Source: E44-bin46 sp964354655
GTDB lineage: Bacteria; Chloroflexota; Dehalococcoidia; Dehalococcoidales; E44-bin46
Direction: 5' to 3'
Assembly (NCBI GenBank): GCA_964354655.1
Contig: CAYHAL010000012.1
Span: 1 to 40,570 of the forward strand
DNA: 40,570 bases
Shown here: positions 23,767 to 31,875 of the stretch, in pieces
Numbering within the stretch: position 1 is the first letter of the stretch
Layout of the letters: each line of letters opens with the position of its first letter
Notes under the pieces: generated by a model
Told to the model about the DNA's origin: nothing
Seen by the model: the letters and a program-made list of their open reading frames with translations, nothing else
Databases searched by the model: none
Made by a program: the position numbers and the translations under genes

Positions 23767-25049
23767 TGGCTTAGTCCCCCCTGTTTAGTTATAAGATTCG
23801 TAGCCTGGTCTACTGCCCACATCTTTTTCTCATTATCCAGATAGCTCTCCACTTTATTATCTGGGTTATCCCATAGCGAAGAGACCCACTCATTAAGAAC
23901 CTTATCCTTTAATATGTCCCTGTCACTCTCCTCAATCTGCCTATTATCCTCCTCTTCTAAAACCTTTACCAGCCAATACCCCCCTTTAGTGGTAACCGTC
24001 GTATCCTTTATCGGCTGGCTCAAAGTCCCCGGCTCAGCATTAATAACAAAATCCTTATAGACTGAATTAATTTCGTCGGCAGTAACCGAGCCCAAGTCGC
24101 CTCCCTTGTCCTTAGACCCGCTATCTTGAGAAAGCTCCTTAGCCACGGTAGCAAAATCCTCCCCATTCCCTAGTCTGGTTATTACCCCCTGCGCCTCCTG
24201 CTCACTGCCCAGTAACATTACTTGAAGCTGGAACTTTTGCTCTTCTTCATTCTTATCTACCACCTTAACCAGCCAGTAGCCAACGCTCCTGGTTTTGGCT
24301 TCATCATAGAGTGGCTGGCTTAAAGCTCCTACACTTAAAGCAAAGGCATAGTCATCAGGTACAGAACTCCCCACCATTTCCGATAGAATACCAGAGAGAT
24401 GCCAGCCAAGGTCGCCTTTTTGAGTTTGAGAAAGACTTTCTAGAGAAAGCTCACCAGCCAACGCCCCAAAATCTTCACCAGCCTGCAGTCTAGCCCTAAC
24501 CTCATTTGCTTGGCTCTCGCTCTCTAGGAACATTGCCATGATATGCCTCTGCGCACCAGACGTGGGCACTACTTGGTCAAAATACACATCACGAAGCTTG
24601 CTCTTTATTAATTCACTCCTGATTAAATCCCTGTAGTCTTTGCTTAAAGGAGGGTTAAATTGCTTAAGCACCCCATCAACATCACTATTGGTGACAACAA
24701 TGCCTAAACTCTCAGCCTCTTGCCTTATTAGCTCATTTTGCTCAATAGCTGTAACCACCTGGTCAGTTAAATATGGCAAATATTCCGGGTAGCTCCCCCC
24801 ACTAATTTCAAGCATTTTTACGTAGTACCCCATGTTAAACGTAGTATTATTTACCTTAATTACCGTTTCATGCATCGGTAGATACCCACCAACATACCAC
24901 CCCCTGCCTATAATCCCTGAAACGGCAGCAATAACGCTTATTCCCAAAATAAGAAAAAGGCGTTGTCTCCTCTTTTGCATTTGCCACTGAGTGAGCTGGC
25001 GCTTGGTAAACTCGCGCTTTGGTTCCTCTACCTTCTTCTTTTTAGCCAA
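23763..25049 (-). CDS. Membrane-anchored peptidyl-prolyl isomerase of the SurA/PrsA type
   Basis: A 428-residue protein with a basic N-terminus, one membrane anchor (residues 31-52) and a SurA-like N-domain. Two successive parvulin-like domains follow, around residues 165-270 and 272-365, each with the GDLGW or GGDLGSVTADE turn and a YWLVKV end strand. It should help fold secreted proteins outside the membrane. The start is TTG, seven nt after AAGGAGG. It leads the hom operon and overlaps hom by four nt. Confidence 0.85.
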   Translation of the reverse strand: MAKKKKVEEPKREFTKRQLTQWQMQKRRQRLFLILGISVIAAVSGIIGRGWYVGGYLPMHETVIKVNNTTFNMGYYVKMLEISGGSYPEYLPYLTDQVVTAIEQNELIRQEAESLGIVVTNSDVDGVLKQFNPPLSKDYRDLIRSELIKSKLRDVYFDQVVPTSGAQRHIMAMFLESESQANEVRARLQAGEDFGALAGELSLESLSQTQKGDLGWHLSGILSEMVGSSVPDDYAFALSVGALSQPLYDEAKTRSVGYWLVKVVDKNEEEQKFQLQVMLLGSEQEAQGVITRLGNGEDFATVAKELSQDSGSKDKGGDLGSVTADEINSVYKDFVINAEPGTLSQPIKDTTVTTKGGYWLVKVLEEEDNRQIEESDRDILKDKVLNEWVSSLWDNPDNKVESYLDNEKKMWAVDQATNLITKQGGLSQ

Positions 25050-25123
25050 AACTAAGCCTCCTTGCTGTAAACTGGCTACCGACGGAGCTACAAAAGACCC
25101 CCTAGAAGCTTAACACCCCCCTA

Positions 25124-25152
25124 TTTATATCGCAAAAGCGCCATCTTTTCAA
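25124..25152 (-). promoter_or_regulatory. Promoter of the PPIase-hom operon
   Basis: On the minus strand, TTGAAA (25152-25147) and TATAAA (25129-25124) with a 17-bp spacer, about 75 bp before the TTG start. Confidence 0.6.
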
Positions 25153-25199
25153 TTATAGCTAGGAAATTTTAGAGAGGTGGGCTAATACCTCAGCCTTAC

Positions 25200-25850
25200 T
25201 TATTTTTCTGAACACCTCCTTAGGAAGAGCTCAAGGCTCCTGACCTCTCCAACCCCCTTGAGACAGGAAGCTATAGCCAGAATCACGCTGGTGATAACCT
25301 CTTTAGGAAAGGTGCTTAAGGCTACGGCGGCGTTATTTATGTAAAGCGAGACCCGTTCCCTCTGGGGCTTTATGAGGCCTTCCTCCAGAAGGTCAGCTAA
25401 ACCTTTAATGTCTTGCAGGGAAAACTGCCTCGTCTTGGTTTCAAGAGGCTCATCAGTGACCATAGCGATAAGCTTCTTGATATTGCTAAAGGGTGGACCG
25501 ACCTCCTTACGGTGGACTTCTATCTTGGGCACATCACTCTGCTTAAAACCTTCAGCCAGGATAATGTCGTAGTCCTCACCGAAGAAACGAGCTATCTGGT
25601 CAAGGGGAAGCTCCTGAGCCATAGGCTTGATAAATACAATTTTGTCTGGCGAGACGATTGCTGTAGCCTCGCTCCCAGCACGAATGTGACGCCAGCTATC
25701 TTTATCTGCCTCATCAAAGGTCATACCCTGAGGTGTGTGCTTGATAGTAACCACTCGGTAACCCCTCGATTTTAATTCCCCGACCAGCTTTTCTATTAAG
25801 GCTGTCTTTCCCGATTTTGATTTACCTACAATTGAAACTATGAGAGGCAT
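25200..25850 (-). CDS. mobB: Molybdopterin-guanine dinucleotide biosynthesis protein MobB with C-terminal extension
   Basis: A 216-residue P-loop GTPase-like protein. Walker A is GKSKSGKTAL at residues 9-18; then KHTPQG, DSWRHIRAGSEAT and the ILAEGFKQSDVPKIEVHR block typical of MobB. It assists guanylation of molybdopterin for DMSO-reductase-type enzymes. Standard MobB is about 165-175 residues; the extra 40 or so at the C-terminus form a small alpha/beta segment of unknown role. The ATG follows GGAGGGAATAGAAA. Confidence 0.9.
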   Translation of the reverse strand: MPLIVSIVGKSKSGKTALIEKLVGELKSRGYRVVTIKHTPQGMTFDEADKDSWRHIRAGSEATAIVSPDKIVFIKPMAQELPLDQIARFFGEDYDIILAEGFKQSDVPKIEVHRKEVGPPFSNIKKLIAMVTDEPLETKTRQFSLQDIKGLADLLEEGLIKPQRERVSLYINNAAVALSTFPKEVITSVILAIASCLKGVGEVRSLELFLRRCSEK

Positions 25851-25889
25851 TTTCTATTCCCTCCTTTTCAGCCCTGCCCTAATTTAGCT

Positions 25890-25907
25890 TATGAACTTAT
25901 GTTCATA
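25890..25907. promoter_or_regulatory. Palindrome between divergent mobB and yggS
   Basis: TATGAAC (25890-25896) and GTTCATA (25901-25907) form a perfect 7-4-7 dyad in the only intergenic space between the two divergent genes. It is a possible operator; no regulator is identifiable. Confidence 0.4.
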
Positions 25908-25963
25908 TTATAACAGACTATTCTTTCAGTTGGGTTAAGCAAGTGCTACAATTCTAATTGCTA

Positions 25964-26650
25964 ATGGATATTAAACAAAATGTTAACCAAATATTACATG
26001 ACCTACCGAGTGGGGTTGAACTAGTAGCCGCTGCCAAAACAAGACAACCTGAAGAAATTCTGGAAGCAGCGGCGGCAGGGGTAAAAATCGTAGGCGAAAA
26101 TTATGTCCAAGAGACGGAAAAAGCCTATGAAATAATAGGCAACAAAGTAAAATGGCACTTTATAGGACACCTTCAAAGAAATAAGGTCAAAAAGGCGGTA
26201 ACGATATTTGACATGATAGAAACCGTTGACTCTGTAGAGATTGCCAGGGAGATAGATAAGAGATGCGCTCAAATCGGCAAAATTATGCCGGTATTAATCG
26301 AGATAAACAGCGGACGGGAAAAGCAAAAATCAGGCGTCCTCCCGGAAGATGTTGAACAATTGGTGAGGGAAATCTCAACCTGTCCAAATATACGGATAGT
26401 GGGGCTTATGACTATGGGACCCCGTTTCGGCAACCCCGAAGACTCAAGACCCTATTTTGTGGAAACGAAAAGAATATTTGACACAATTAAAAAGCTTAAT
26501 TTGCCCAATGTTGAGATGCGGTATCTTTCAATGGGGATGACAAATTCTTATAACATTGCTATTGAGGAAGGAGCCAACATAGTAAGGGTAGGCAGTAAAA
26601 TATTTGACGAAAGGGACTATGGAGCTACTGCAAAAGCTCCAAGCCCCTGA
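25964..26650 (+). CDS. YggS/PROSC-family pyridoxal phosphate homeostasis protein
   Basis: A 228-residue alanine-racemase-like barrel that binds PLP. AAAKTRQPEEI carries the PLP Lys; GENYVQE, WHFIGHLQRNK, MTMGP and SMGMTNSYNIAIEEGANIVRVGSKIF are all family signatures. The ATG at 25964 is chosen over the TTG at 25958; neither has a clear ribosome site. The C-terminus overlaps the convergent HAD gene by 26 nt. Confidence 0.92.
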   Translation: MDIKQNVNQILHDLPSGVELVAAAKTRQPEEILEAAAAGVKIVGENYVQETEKAYEIIGNKVKWHFIGHLQRNKVKKAVTIFDMIETVDSVEIAREIDKRCAQIGKIMPVLIEINSGREKQKSGVLPEDVEQLVREISTCPNIRIVGLMTMGPRFGNPEDSRPYFVETKRIFDTIKKLNLPNVEMRYLSMGMTNSYNIAIEEGANIVRVGSKIFDERDYGATAKAPSP

Positions 26651-27272
26651 TTATATCATTGAGGTCAATAAACGGCGTGCAATTAAGGTTCATCTCCCTA
26701 CAATAGGTCAGTAGCTCACCGGTGGCGAAAATCCAATGTACCAGTCTCGATGGAGCGGCGTCGGAGATACCATTCCCGGCATATATTACCCGGTAACCCC
26801 TGCCTCGAAACAACCTAACGTGTGCCTCTTTAAAACTATCCATTAGTTGGTTACCATCGGGGCCTATATACCGGACATCAACACCGCTGGGACTGAACCG
26901 AGTCTGGGCAGCGAACACCTCAATATTATTTACGCCGATATCCCTCAAAATTGCCTTTATGTAGAAATCCAGACCATTACTTACAATAACAAATTTAAAC
27001 CCCTTCCGGTAACAATAGGCTAGCAATTCATGAAACCCAGCTCGTATCTTCGCCTTGCTTTTCACAAATTTTAGTAGCGTTGGCTTATCAGCTTTAACCA
27101 TGGCGAAGGCTTTGGTATTAAAATAGCCGACAGAGATTTTGCCCTGTCTATATTGGGTTAATAGTTGCCTCCAGTCCCCACTGCCAAAAGCGTCCAATAT
27201 TAGGAAGCTCACATCTTCTTGGGTGATGGTACCATCAAAATCACACTGAACTAGGGTCTTCACTGCTCTCAC
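26625..27272 (-). CDS. HAD-superfamily phosphatase (MtnX/SerB-like)
   Basis: A 215-residue HAD subclass IB phosphatase: motif I QCDFDGTITQED with its two Asp near residue 10, motif II IVSNGLD, and motif III AGNGISDAA. The cap is the small helical type. It resembles MtnX and phosphoserine phosphatase relatives; the substrate cannot be read from sequence. The start GTG overlaps the def stop (GTGA), so the two are coupled. Confidence 0.82.
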   Translation of the reverse strand: MRAVKTLVQCDFDGTITQEDVSFLILDAFGSGDWRQLLTQYRQGKISVGYFNTKAFAMVKADKPTLLKFVKSKAKIRAGFHELLAYCYRKGFKFVIVSNGLDFYIKAILRDIGVNNIEVFAAQTRFSPSGVDVRYIGPDGNQLMDSFKEAHVRLFRGRGYRVIYAGNGISDAAPSRLVHWIFATGELLTYCREMNLNCTPFIDLNDIIRGLELLQ

Positions 27273-27757
27273 ATCTCCCCAGTCCCAGCCTCAACCCTAT
27301 GCAACTTATCCTGACTTTCTATATGGTCGATATATAAGATACCATTGAGATGGTCAAGCTCATGTTCCAGAGCCTGAGCCATAAGCCCGGTAGCCTTAAT
27401 TCTAATTGTCTTCCCCTGCCTATCCAAGCCCTTGACAGTGACTGAGACTGACCGTTTTATCTCACCAGCATAGCCGGGGATACTAAGGCAACCCTCGGTC
27501 ACCTCCCGTTCCCCAGCCCGTTTTACTATTTCAGGATTAATAATAGCCATAGGCTCCTCACCTGGCATCTGGAGTACAATAACTCGGAGAGGCACCCCAA
27601 CCTGAGGAGCAGCTAAACCCACACCGTTGGTGTGTTGCATGGTCTCTACCATATCGTCAATTAGCCGCTGAATCGAGCCATCAATGGTTGGCACTCTTTT
27701 GGCTTTTTGTTTCAGTACGCGGTCATCAGGAAAGCGACACAGCACCCGCATTGCCAT
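27269..27757 (-). CDS. def: Peptide deformylase
   Basis: A 162-residue metallohydrolase removing formyl groups from nascent proteins. All three motifs are present: GVGLAAPQVG (45-54), EGCLSIPG with metal ligand Cys90, and EHELDH (His132, Glu133, His136). The start ATG at 27757 lies behind AAAGGAG; a second ATG two codons later is possible. Confidence 0.95.
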   Translation of the reverse strand: MAMRVLCRFPDDRVLKQKAKRVPTIDGSIQRLIDDMVETMQHTNGVGLAAPQVGVPLRVIVLQMPGEEPMAIINPEIVKRAGEREVTEGCLSIPGYAGEIKRSVSVTVKGLDRQGKTIRIKATGLMAQALEHELDHLNGILYIDHIESQDKLHRVEAGTGEM

Positions 27758-27890
27758 GGTGCTAACTACTCCTTTCCCCCATTAATCACCAAGGCATTAA
27801 TACTAACAGATTTGAGTGTTACTGTCTACGGTTAAGCTAGGGCTCTATTTGCCCTTACTGATAGATTATGCTAGTATGATTAGAGCAAGT

Positions 27891-27934
27891 CGGGGTGTAG
27901 CGCAGCCAGGTAGCGCACCTGAATGGGGTTCATG
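27891..27934 (+). pseudogene. 5' half of tRNA-Pro (GGG), 3' half missing
   Basis: CGGGGTG acceptor strand (27891-27897), TA, D-stem GCGC/GCGC around AGCCAGGTA, then anticodon stem CCTGA and loop ATGGGGT with anticodon GGG. The 3' anticodon strand reads TCATG where TCAGG is expected, and no T-arm (GGTTCRA) or matching CACCCCG end follows. The gene breaks off in the anticodon stem at the left edge of a block of accessory genes, as after recombination within a tRNA gene. Confidence 0.75.
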
Positions 27935-28043
27935 TTGCATTCCCGCTGGCACTTACTAAAGTTAGTACCCCCGTGGGAAGTGGCGGCACTAACTTGCTTG
28001 TGGAACATATTTTTTATCGGAAGAAATTCTTTGCCCATTGATT

Positions 28044-28244
28044 TCAACGCTTGATTTCTTTCCGCAGTCTTTCTATTTCCTTCTTAGGGATGAGCACCCG
28101 TCCGCCGATCCTGACAGCAGCGATTTTGTCATCCCTGAGCCATCGCCACATGGTGGCGATCCCCTTCCCCAGCATCTCCGCCGCTTCCTCAGGCCCGTAG
28201 CCATCCTCCACCTCAGCGTCAACCTGCATAGTTATCCTGCCCAT
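28044..28244 (-). CDS. Excisionase/MerR-like helix-turn-helix protein
   Basis: A 66-residue DNA-binding protein: GYGPEEAAEMLGKGIATMWRWLRDDKIAAVRIGGRVLIPKKEIERL is the excisionase-type HTH (sense the DNA, then a short wing with RVLIPKKEI). Such proteins act as recombination directionality factors or small repressors. No integrase gene is present in the window. It lies just inside the broken tRNA-Pro, which fits a relic of an integrated element. The ATG follows GGTGAATCA. Confidence 0.75.
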   Translation of the reverse strand: MGRITMQVDAEVEDGYGPEEAAEMLGKGIATMWRWLRDDKIAAVRIGGRVLIPKKEIERLRKEIKR

Positions 28245-28348
28245 TGATTCACCCCAGTTTGCTGCGTATTGATAGTTTAGTCTATCACCCCCGCTGGCTG
28301 GTTGTCAAGGGCGGGCTAGAACTCCTACCTGGCCTGTCTCCGCCCTTC

Positions 28349-28501
28349 CTAGTCGCCCTCAGGGCTGAGCCAGCCGCGCCTTATCGCCTCCAGCACCGCC
28401 TCGGTACGGGAGCCAACCCCCATCTTGCCAAAAATGTTAACGAAGTAACTCTTTACCGTACCCTCGGTGAGCCCCAGGTAATAAATTATTAACTGCCACT
28501 T
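28349..28501 (-). pseudogene. LuxR-type HTH remnant of a response regulator
   Basis: The minus frame from about 28501 to the TAG at 28349-28351 encodes YLGLTEGTVKSYFVNIFGKMG and then SRTEAVLEAIRRGWLSPEGD. This is the recognition half of a NarL/LuxR DNA-binding domain up to its natural C-terminus. A stop lies directly upstream and no receiver domain is found, so only about 45 residues remain. It is not derived from the intact response regulator at 33484, whose tail differs. Confidence 0.8.
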
Positions 28502-28830
28502 TTACCCCCCTAATTTCGCATTCTAGCGCGTTTCCTATATCTCGAAGTTAGGCGATTCTCGTCTCGCACACTGACCTCTTAATCTTTTTCCATTTATTAC
28601 CCTGTCCCTCGGGGGAGAGAAGAAAATGCAATTGCTTTTTTTAATTTATCAAAAAGCTCTTTTGTTAGATGATGATATTGTAAGCAAAGCTAAATCAAAG
28701 CTGAATTAAGCCTCACAAAGAGACAGCCACAGGTTACCTCTTAACCGCAACCTTAACAACTGAATATAGCTCAAAGCCAAAGCCTAAAACGCTTGCCCCA
28801 CGGGGCAAATAAGCTCAAAGGGGGTAAGCG
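28502..28830. other. Intergenic stretch before the zinc-ribbon protein
   Basis: No gene is seen here. TTGCCCC (28793-28799) and GGGGCAA (28802-28808) form a short hairpin 20 nt before the next start. The 9-mer AGCTCAAAG occurs twice, around 28768 and 28812. Confidence 0.5.
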
Positions 28831-29577
28831 ATGACAACTACGGTAACAGGGCATTGTAGCCAATGCCATAAGGTTTGGACACTAAAAACAAGGCAAGGCG
28901 TGTGCCAATGGTGTGGTAAATTAGCAACCTGCCAAACCAGTCGGACACAAGCCTTGCGTAGTATCAAGTCTAGCCCAAAGCGTAGAAAAAGGCAAGCTCC
29001 AGTCAACGGTAACGGTTATAACCAGCTAGACGGTGACTGGGCACTATTCTATAAGGTAGGCAAAGGCTTTATCAGGCGGGTAAGGTTTGAGGATAGACAG
29101 GACTTTTTACACGACCTCTTAATGGCTATGGCTAGTGTAAAGGCTAGCTATAACACCAAAGGTAAAGAGCTGACAGAAGGCGGGCTAGTCAGAATAGCTT
29201 GCTATGAGGTAGCTGATTACTGGCGTAAGTATTATAAGCGGATTAACGGTATAGATTGCGCTAGCTGTAGCAAGACGCAAAGGCAGAAGTGTAAACAGGA
29301 TGACCTATACCGTGATTGTCCGAAGGCTATCAAGATTGAACGCCTTGATAGACTAGTAGAGGATGGTAACGGGGATAGCACTCCACTACACGAATTGATA
29401 GCCGACGATAATGCCATTGACCTTGTGGCTAGGCTAGACACAAGGCTAACGCTAGACGGTTATCCTAGACGGTTTGTCCAGCTTGCCTATAAAAAGGTTG
29501 CTGGTTATCCTCTGACCGAGTCTGAGAGAAGCTATTACCGCCGAGAGCAAAAAAAGGCGCAAAAAAGGCTAGTCTAA
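28831..29577 (+). CDS. Zinc-ribbon protein with sigma-70-like regions
   Basis: A 248-residue basic protein. The N-terminus is a zinc ribbon (CSQC at Cys9/Cys12, CQWC at Cys25/Cys28). The middle (FEDRQDFLHDLLMAMASVKASY, then ACYEVADYWRKYYKR) resembles sigma region 2 of ECF factors. A Cys-rich insert (DCASC, QKC, RDC) follows. The end (LDGYPRRFVQLAYKKVAGYPLTESERSYYRREQKKAQKRL) resembles region 4 with a tetrahelical HTH. It may be an element-encoded sigma-like regulator. The codon use and terminator-rich surroundings suggest mobile DNA. The ATG has AAAGGGGGTAAGCG. The sigma assignment is by pattern, not a close match. Confidence 0.65.
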   Translation: MTTTVTGHCSQCHKVWTLKTRQGVCQWCGKLATCQTSRTQALRSIKSSPKRRKRQAPVNGNGYNQLDGDWALFYKVGKGFIRRVRFEDRQDFLHDLLMAMASVKASYNTKGKELTEGGLVRIACYEVADYWRKYYKRINGIDCASCSKTQRQKCKQDDLYRDCPKAIKIERLDRLVEDGNGDSTPLHELIADDNAIDLVARLDTRLTLDGYPRRFVQLAYKKVAGYPLTESERSYYRREQKKAQKRLV

Positions 29578-29900
29578 CCGACCAAAAATGGCTACTTTTG
29601 GAGACTTATATAGTGAGAGGGTAAAACCTCTTGCGGGGACTTGGCTAATGCCAGCGGGTTGCGGGTTAGGCAAGGCTTCGGACAATTGAATATTGACGGC
29701 TATTACTCACGGGTAAGGTTTACCTCGCTTTGGGGATACCCCTCCAAGTGGCTAGCGAGCTAGCTCACGGGGCAAGTGGGCTAGCTCGCAATCAATAGTG
29801 CTAGCGAGTCGCAGGCTATTGATAAAACGCCTAGCGGGGGTAGAGGATAAAAACAAGGTGATAATTGCTCGGTTTGATGTAGGGCAAGTTTTGCCTTTTT
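29578..29900 (+). other. Structured non-coding stretch, possible RNA
   Basis: No plausible protein. It contains nested repeats: GCGAGCTAGC (29755-29764) with GCTAGCTCGC (29780-29789), ATCAATAG (29791-29798) with CTATTGAT (29816-29823), and GCTAGCGAG occurring twice. It closes with AGGGCAA/TTGCCT and T5 at 29881-29900, a terminator-like hairpin. It could be a structured RNA or an element origin. Confidence 0.5.
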
Positions 29901-29925
29901 CACGATAGTCGCTTAACACAGATAC

Positions 29926-29969
29926 AGGCAAAGGTATCCTGTTGATATAGGGATACCTTTGCCTTTTTT
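29926..29969. terminator. Strong rho-independent terminator
   Basis: AGGCAAAGGTATCC (29926-29939) pairs perfectly over 14 bp with GGATACCTTTGCCT (29951-29964), followed by T5. Confidence 0.9.
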
Positions 29970-30040
29970 GTGCCCATTTTAGGAGTAGTCGGAGATGAAT
30001 CCGCCTACCCTTTTTTTGTTACCTAACTACTGTCCATCGC

Positions 30041-30076
30041 AGAGGCAGTCAGGGTTAACCTGGCTGCCTCTTTTTT
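30041..30076 (+). terminator. Rho-independent terminator
   Basis: AGAGGCAGTCAGG (30041-30053) pairs with CCTGGCTGCCTCT (30059-30071) over 13 positions (one wobble), with a 5-nt loop and then a T run. Confidence 0.9.
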
Positions 30077-30199
30077 GTCCCCTGAGAGGGGGTAGCACCC
30101 CGCTTTACTTCCCCCCTGCCAAAGGGAAGGGGGAAAAAGGCGCCATTAACCACTTCCTAAACCTGCCCAGATTTTGATTACAGGGCGTCTCTCGCTGTA

Positions 30200-30245
30200 A
30201 AAAAGGGGACTCCGGGCAAAGTCAGCAGCTCGGAGTGCCCTTTTT
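30200..30245. terminator. Bidirectional rho-independent terminator
   Basis: AAAAAGGGGACTCCG (30200-30214) pairs with CGGAGTGCCCTTTTT (30231-30245), with one mismatch. A-run and T-run flank it, so it can end transcripts from both sides, including the leftward serpin message. The remaining sequence 29970-30329 shows no gene. Confidence 0.88.
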
Positions 30246-30329
30246 ATACTGTAACTGCACGAAACAAGCTTTGGTTCAATGTGCCGGCGTTGACTCTTCA
30301 ATCTGTAATGGAGAGAGCCCACGAACTGA

Positions 30330-31616
30330 TTAGGCACCGGGGTTTAGAACGCGCCCAACAAATAGAATTGCCCCAGTCTCAATATCACGAATCAGAAAAA
30401 TGAACGGACGGTCAATATTAACGGTCACTGGCTCCTCCGGTACAGCAGTTAAGCCAACAATTACCGCGGTGGCAGCAGCCGCTTCTGTTCCAGCCTCATC
30501 TAACGAGACAAACGCCTTATGCACGACTTCTGTGATTAATAGTTCTCGGTTACCGGTCATGCCAGAGAAATCAGCGTCCGGCGAAAAAGCAACCGGCATG
30601 CCCATCTCTGATAGGGTGTCTTTAAGAGCAAAGCTAGATTCGAATTCAAACTTCGGCATCGTAAGATCTACTTGTCTGTATTCCAGTTGACCAAGAATCC
30701 CATTTAGCTTTTGTAAGTCCAACGAACCCTCGAAAGTGTCGAATTCACCACTCTGAGGAAGCAGTATCACCATCGATAGTTCGTTACCATCATAGGGTAG
30801 CTCAACCGCCTGACAGTTATCACCCTGAGCATAGCTGAATGATTCAGTCTGCCTCATCATTGGCACTATTACTTCATCCCCGTTAAGTAGATGGAAAGTG
30901 CCATCACTGGTTGCATCCTCGTTAAAAGGAAACGCCCAAGCCGCATTGAAGTAGATGGCGTTGGTTAAGACAAGACGGGTCAGTTCGTTTATCAGTCCCT
31001 GCGGAATCAGGTCTTCAATTTTACCCTCGGTCTGTTCGCTTACCCAATCGTTAATGGTAATGCGAGACTCCTCAGGGGCTTTAATAAAATCGAGTATCCT
31101 GAGTCCAGAACCGTAGTTTTCGGCAAGCACATCAAGGAAATCGGTAAGGAATTGGTAATCCTTCTGGCCCCAGATGGCATTAACAACATTGAGCCTGAAA
31201 CCCTCACTATCTTTACCCTCCGCACCTTCACCGCGCTTAGCAAGTTCAATGTCAAGGCTATTAAAAGCCGGATGTAACCGGTCCTGTGGAAGACCGAAAT
31301 GCAGAGCGTCAGCCATCTGCTCTTCTGTGTCACCCCTAGCACCAGCATAGGTCATGGCCAGTGCCACCGATATGCTGTGGGGAGAGTAGAATAGATTGCC
31401 ATCCGTTGTTCTCAATTGCTGATAAAGGTCAAAAGCGAAAGCGCTATCATCGCTAACTAGGTTATCGAGGTCGCTTTCGGTCACGCTGGGCGAAGTGACT
31501 CTGGGTTTATCCGATCGCAATACGCTGGCTACTGCCGGACTTGTTGCTAGCTGGGCACAGGCGGTCAGCCCAACCATCAGGATTGCCACTGAAGCCAAGA
31601 GTATTATTTTCTTCAT
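30330..31616 (-). CDS. Serpin lipoprotein (inhibitory type)
   Basis: A serine protease inhibitor of about 428 residues from the ATG at 31616 (GGGGGAGGTAATTGAG upstream); the ATG at 31634 is unlikely. The signal ends LMVGLTAC, a lipobox, so it is tethered outside the membrane. Serpin landmarks: NLFYSPHSISVALAMTYAGA, NAIYFNAAW, DRPFIFLIRD and the closing ILFVGRVLNP. The reactive-centre hinge EAGTEAAAATAV has the small residues required for loop insertion, hence inhibitory. Counting from the hinge, P1 falls near Thr or Leu in GLTAV, suggesting an elastase- or subtilisin-like target. A bidirectional terminator follows it. Confidence 0.93.
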   Translation of the reverse strand: MKKIILLASVAILMVGLTACAQLATSPAVASVLRSDKPRVTSPSVTESDLDNLVSDDSAFAFDLYQQLRTTDGNLFYSPHSISVALAMTYAGARGDTEEQMADALHFGLPQDRLHPAFNSLDIELAKRGEGAEGKDSEGFRLNVVNAIWGQKDYQFLTDFLDVLAENYGSGLRILDFIKAPEESRITINDWVSEQTEGKIEDLIPQGLINELTRLVLTNAIYFNAAWAFPFNEDATSDGTFHLLNGDEVIVPMMRQTESFSYAQGDNCQAVELPYDGNELSMVILLPQSGEFDTFEGSLDLQKLNGILGQLEYRQVDLTMPKFEFESSFALKDTLSEMGMPVAFSPDADFSGMTGNRELLITEVVHKAFVSLDEAGTEAAAATAVIVGLTAVPEEPVTVNIDRPFIFLIRDIETGAILFVGRVLNPGA

Positions 31617-31837
31617 CTCAATTACCTCCCCCATTAGAGTTACTGACTAACATTATAACGGAAAACTTGCCCTCTGGTTAGCAGTCTACGTGACCAAATG
31701 AAATGCTAATGTTTAATTAGTTTGAACAGTGCGCCCTATTGTTCACTGCGCGTTGGATCATTGTGAGCAATTTGCTAAGTAGAACCATGCTGCACATGGG
31801 AAATCAATTGCGGAGGGTAAACGACCTTTGTCCGTTG

Positions 31838-31867
31838 TTGACAAGTGATGATAGGACTTTGTAAAAT
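31838..31867 (+). promoter_or_regulatory. Promoter of the XRE/ImmA pair, near-leaderless
   Basis: A perfect TTGACA (31838-31843) and TAAAAT (31862-31867) with an 18-bp spacer. The ATG at 31876 begins only 8 nt after the -10 box, so the transcript should start at or within a couple of bases of the start codon. Confidence 0.72.
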
Positions 31868-31875
31868 ACAAACCC

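Noticed and set aside
27935..27975. Possible 3' half of tRNA-Pro directly after the 5' half, using CCCCCG near 27967 as the acceptor end.
   Set aside because: No T-arm consensus lies before it and only five acceptor pairs form, so a complete tRNA cannot be drawn.
28244..28492. Plus-strand open frame opposite the LuxR fragment.
   Set aside because: The reverse strand gives a clear LuxR HTH C-terminus; the plus frame is a shadow.
29995..30177. A 60-codon frame among the terminators.
   Set aside because: It reads through a terminator hairpin, is Pro-rich low-complexity sequence and matches nothing recognisable.
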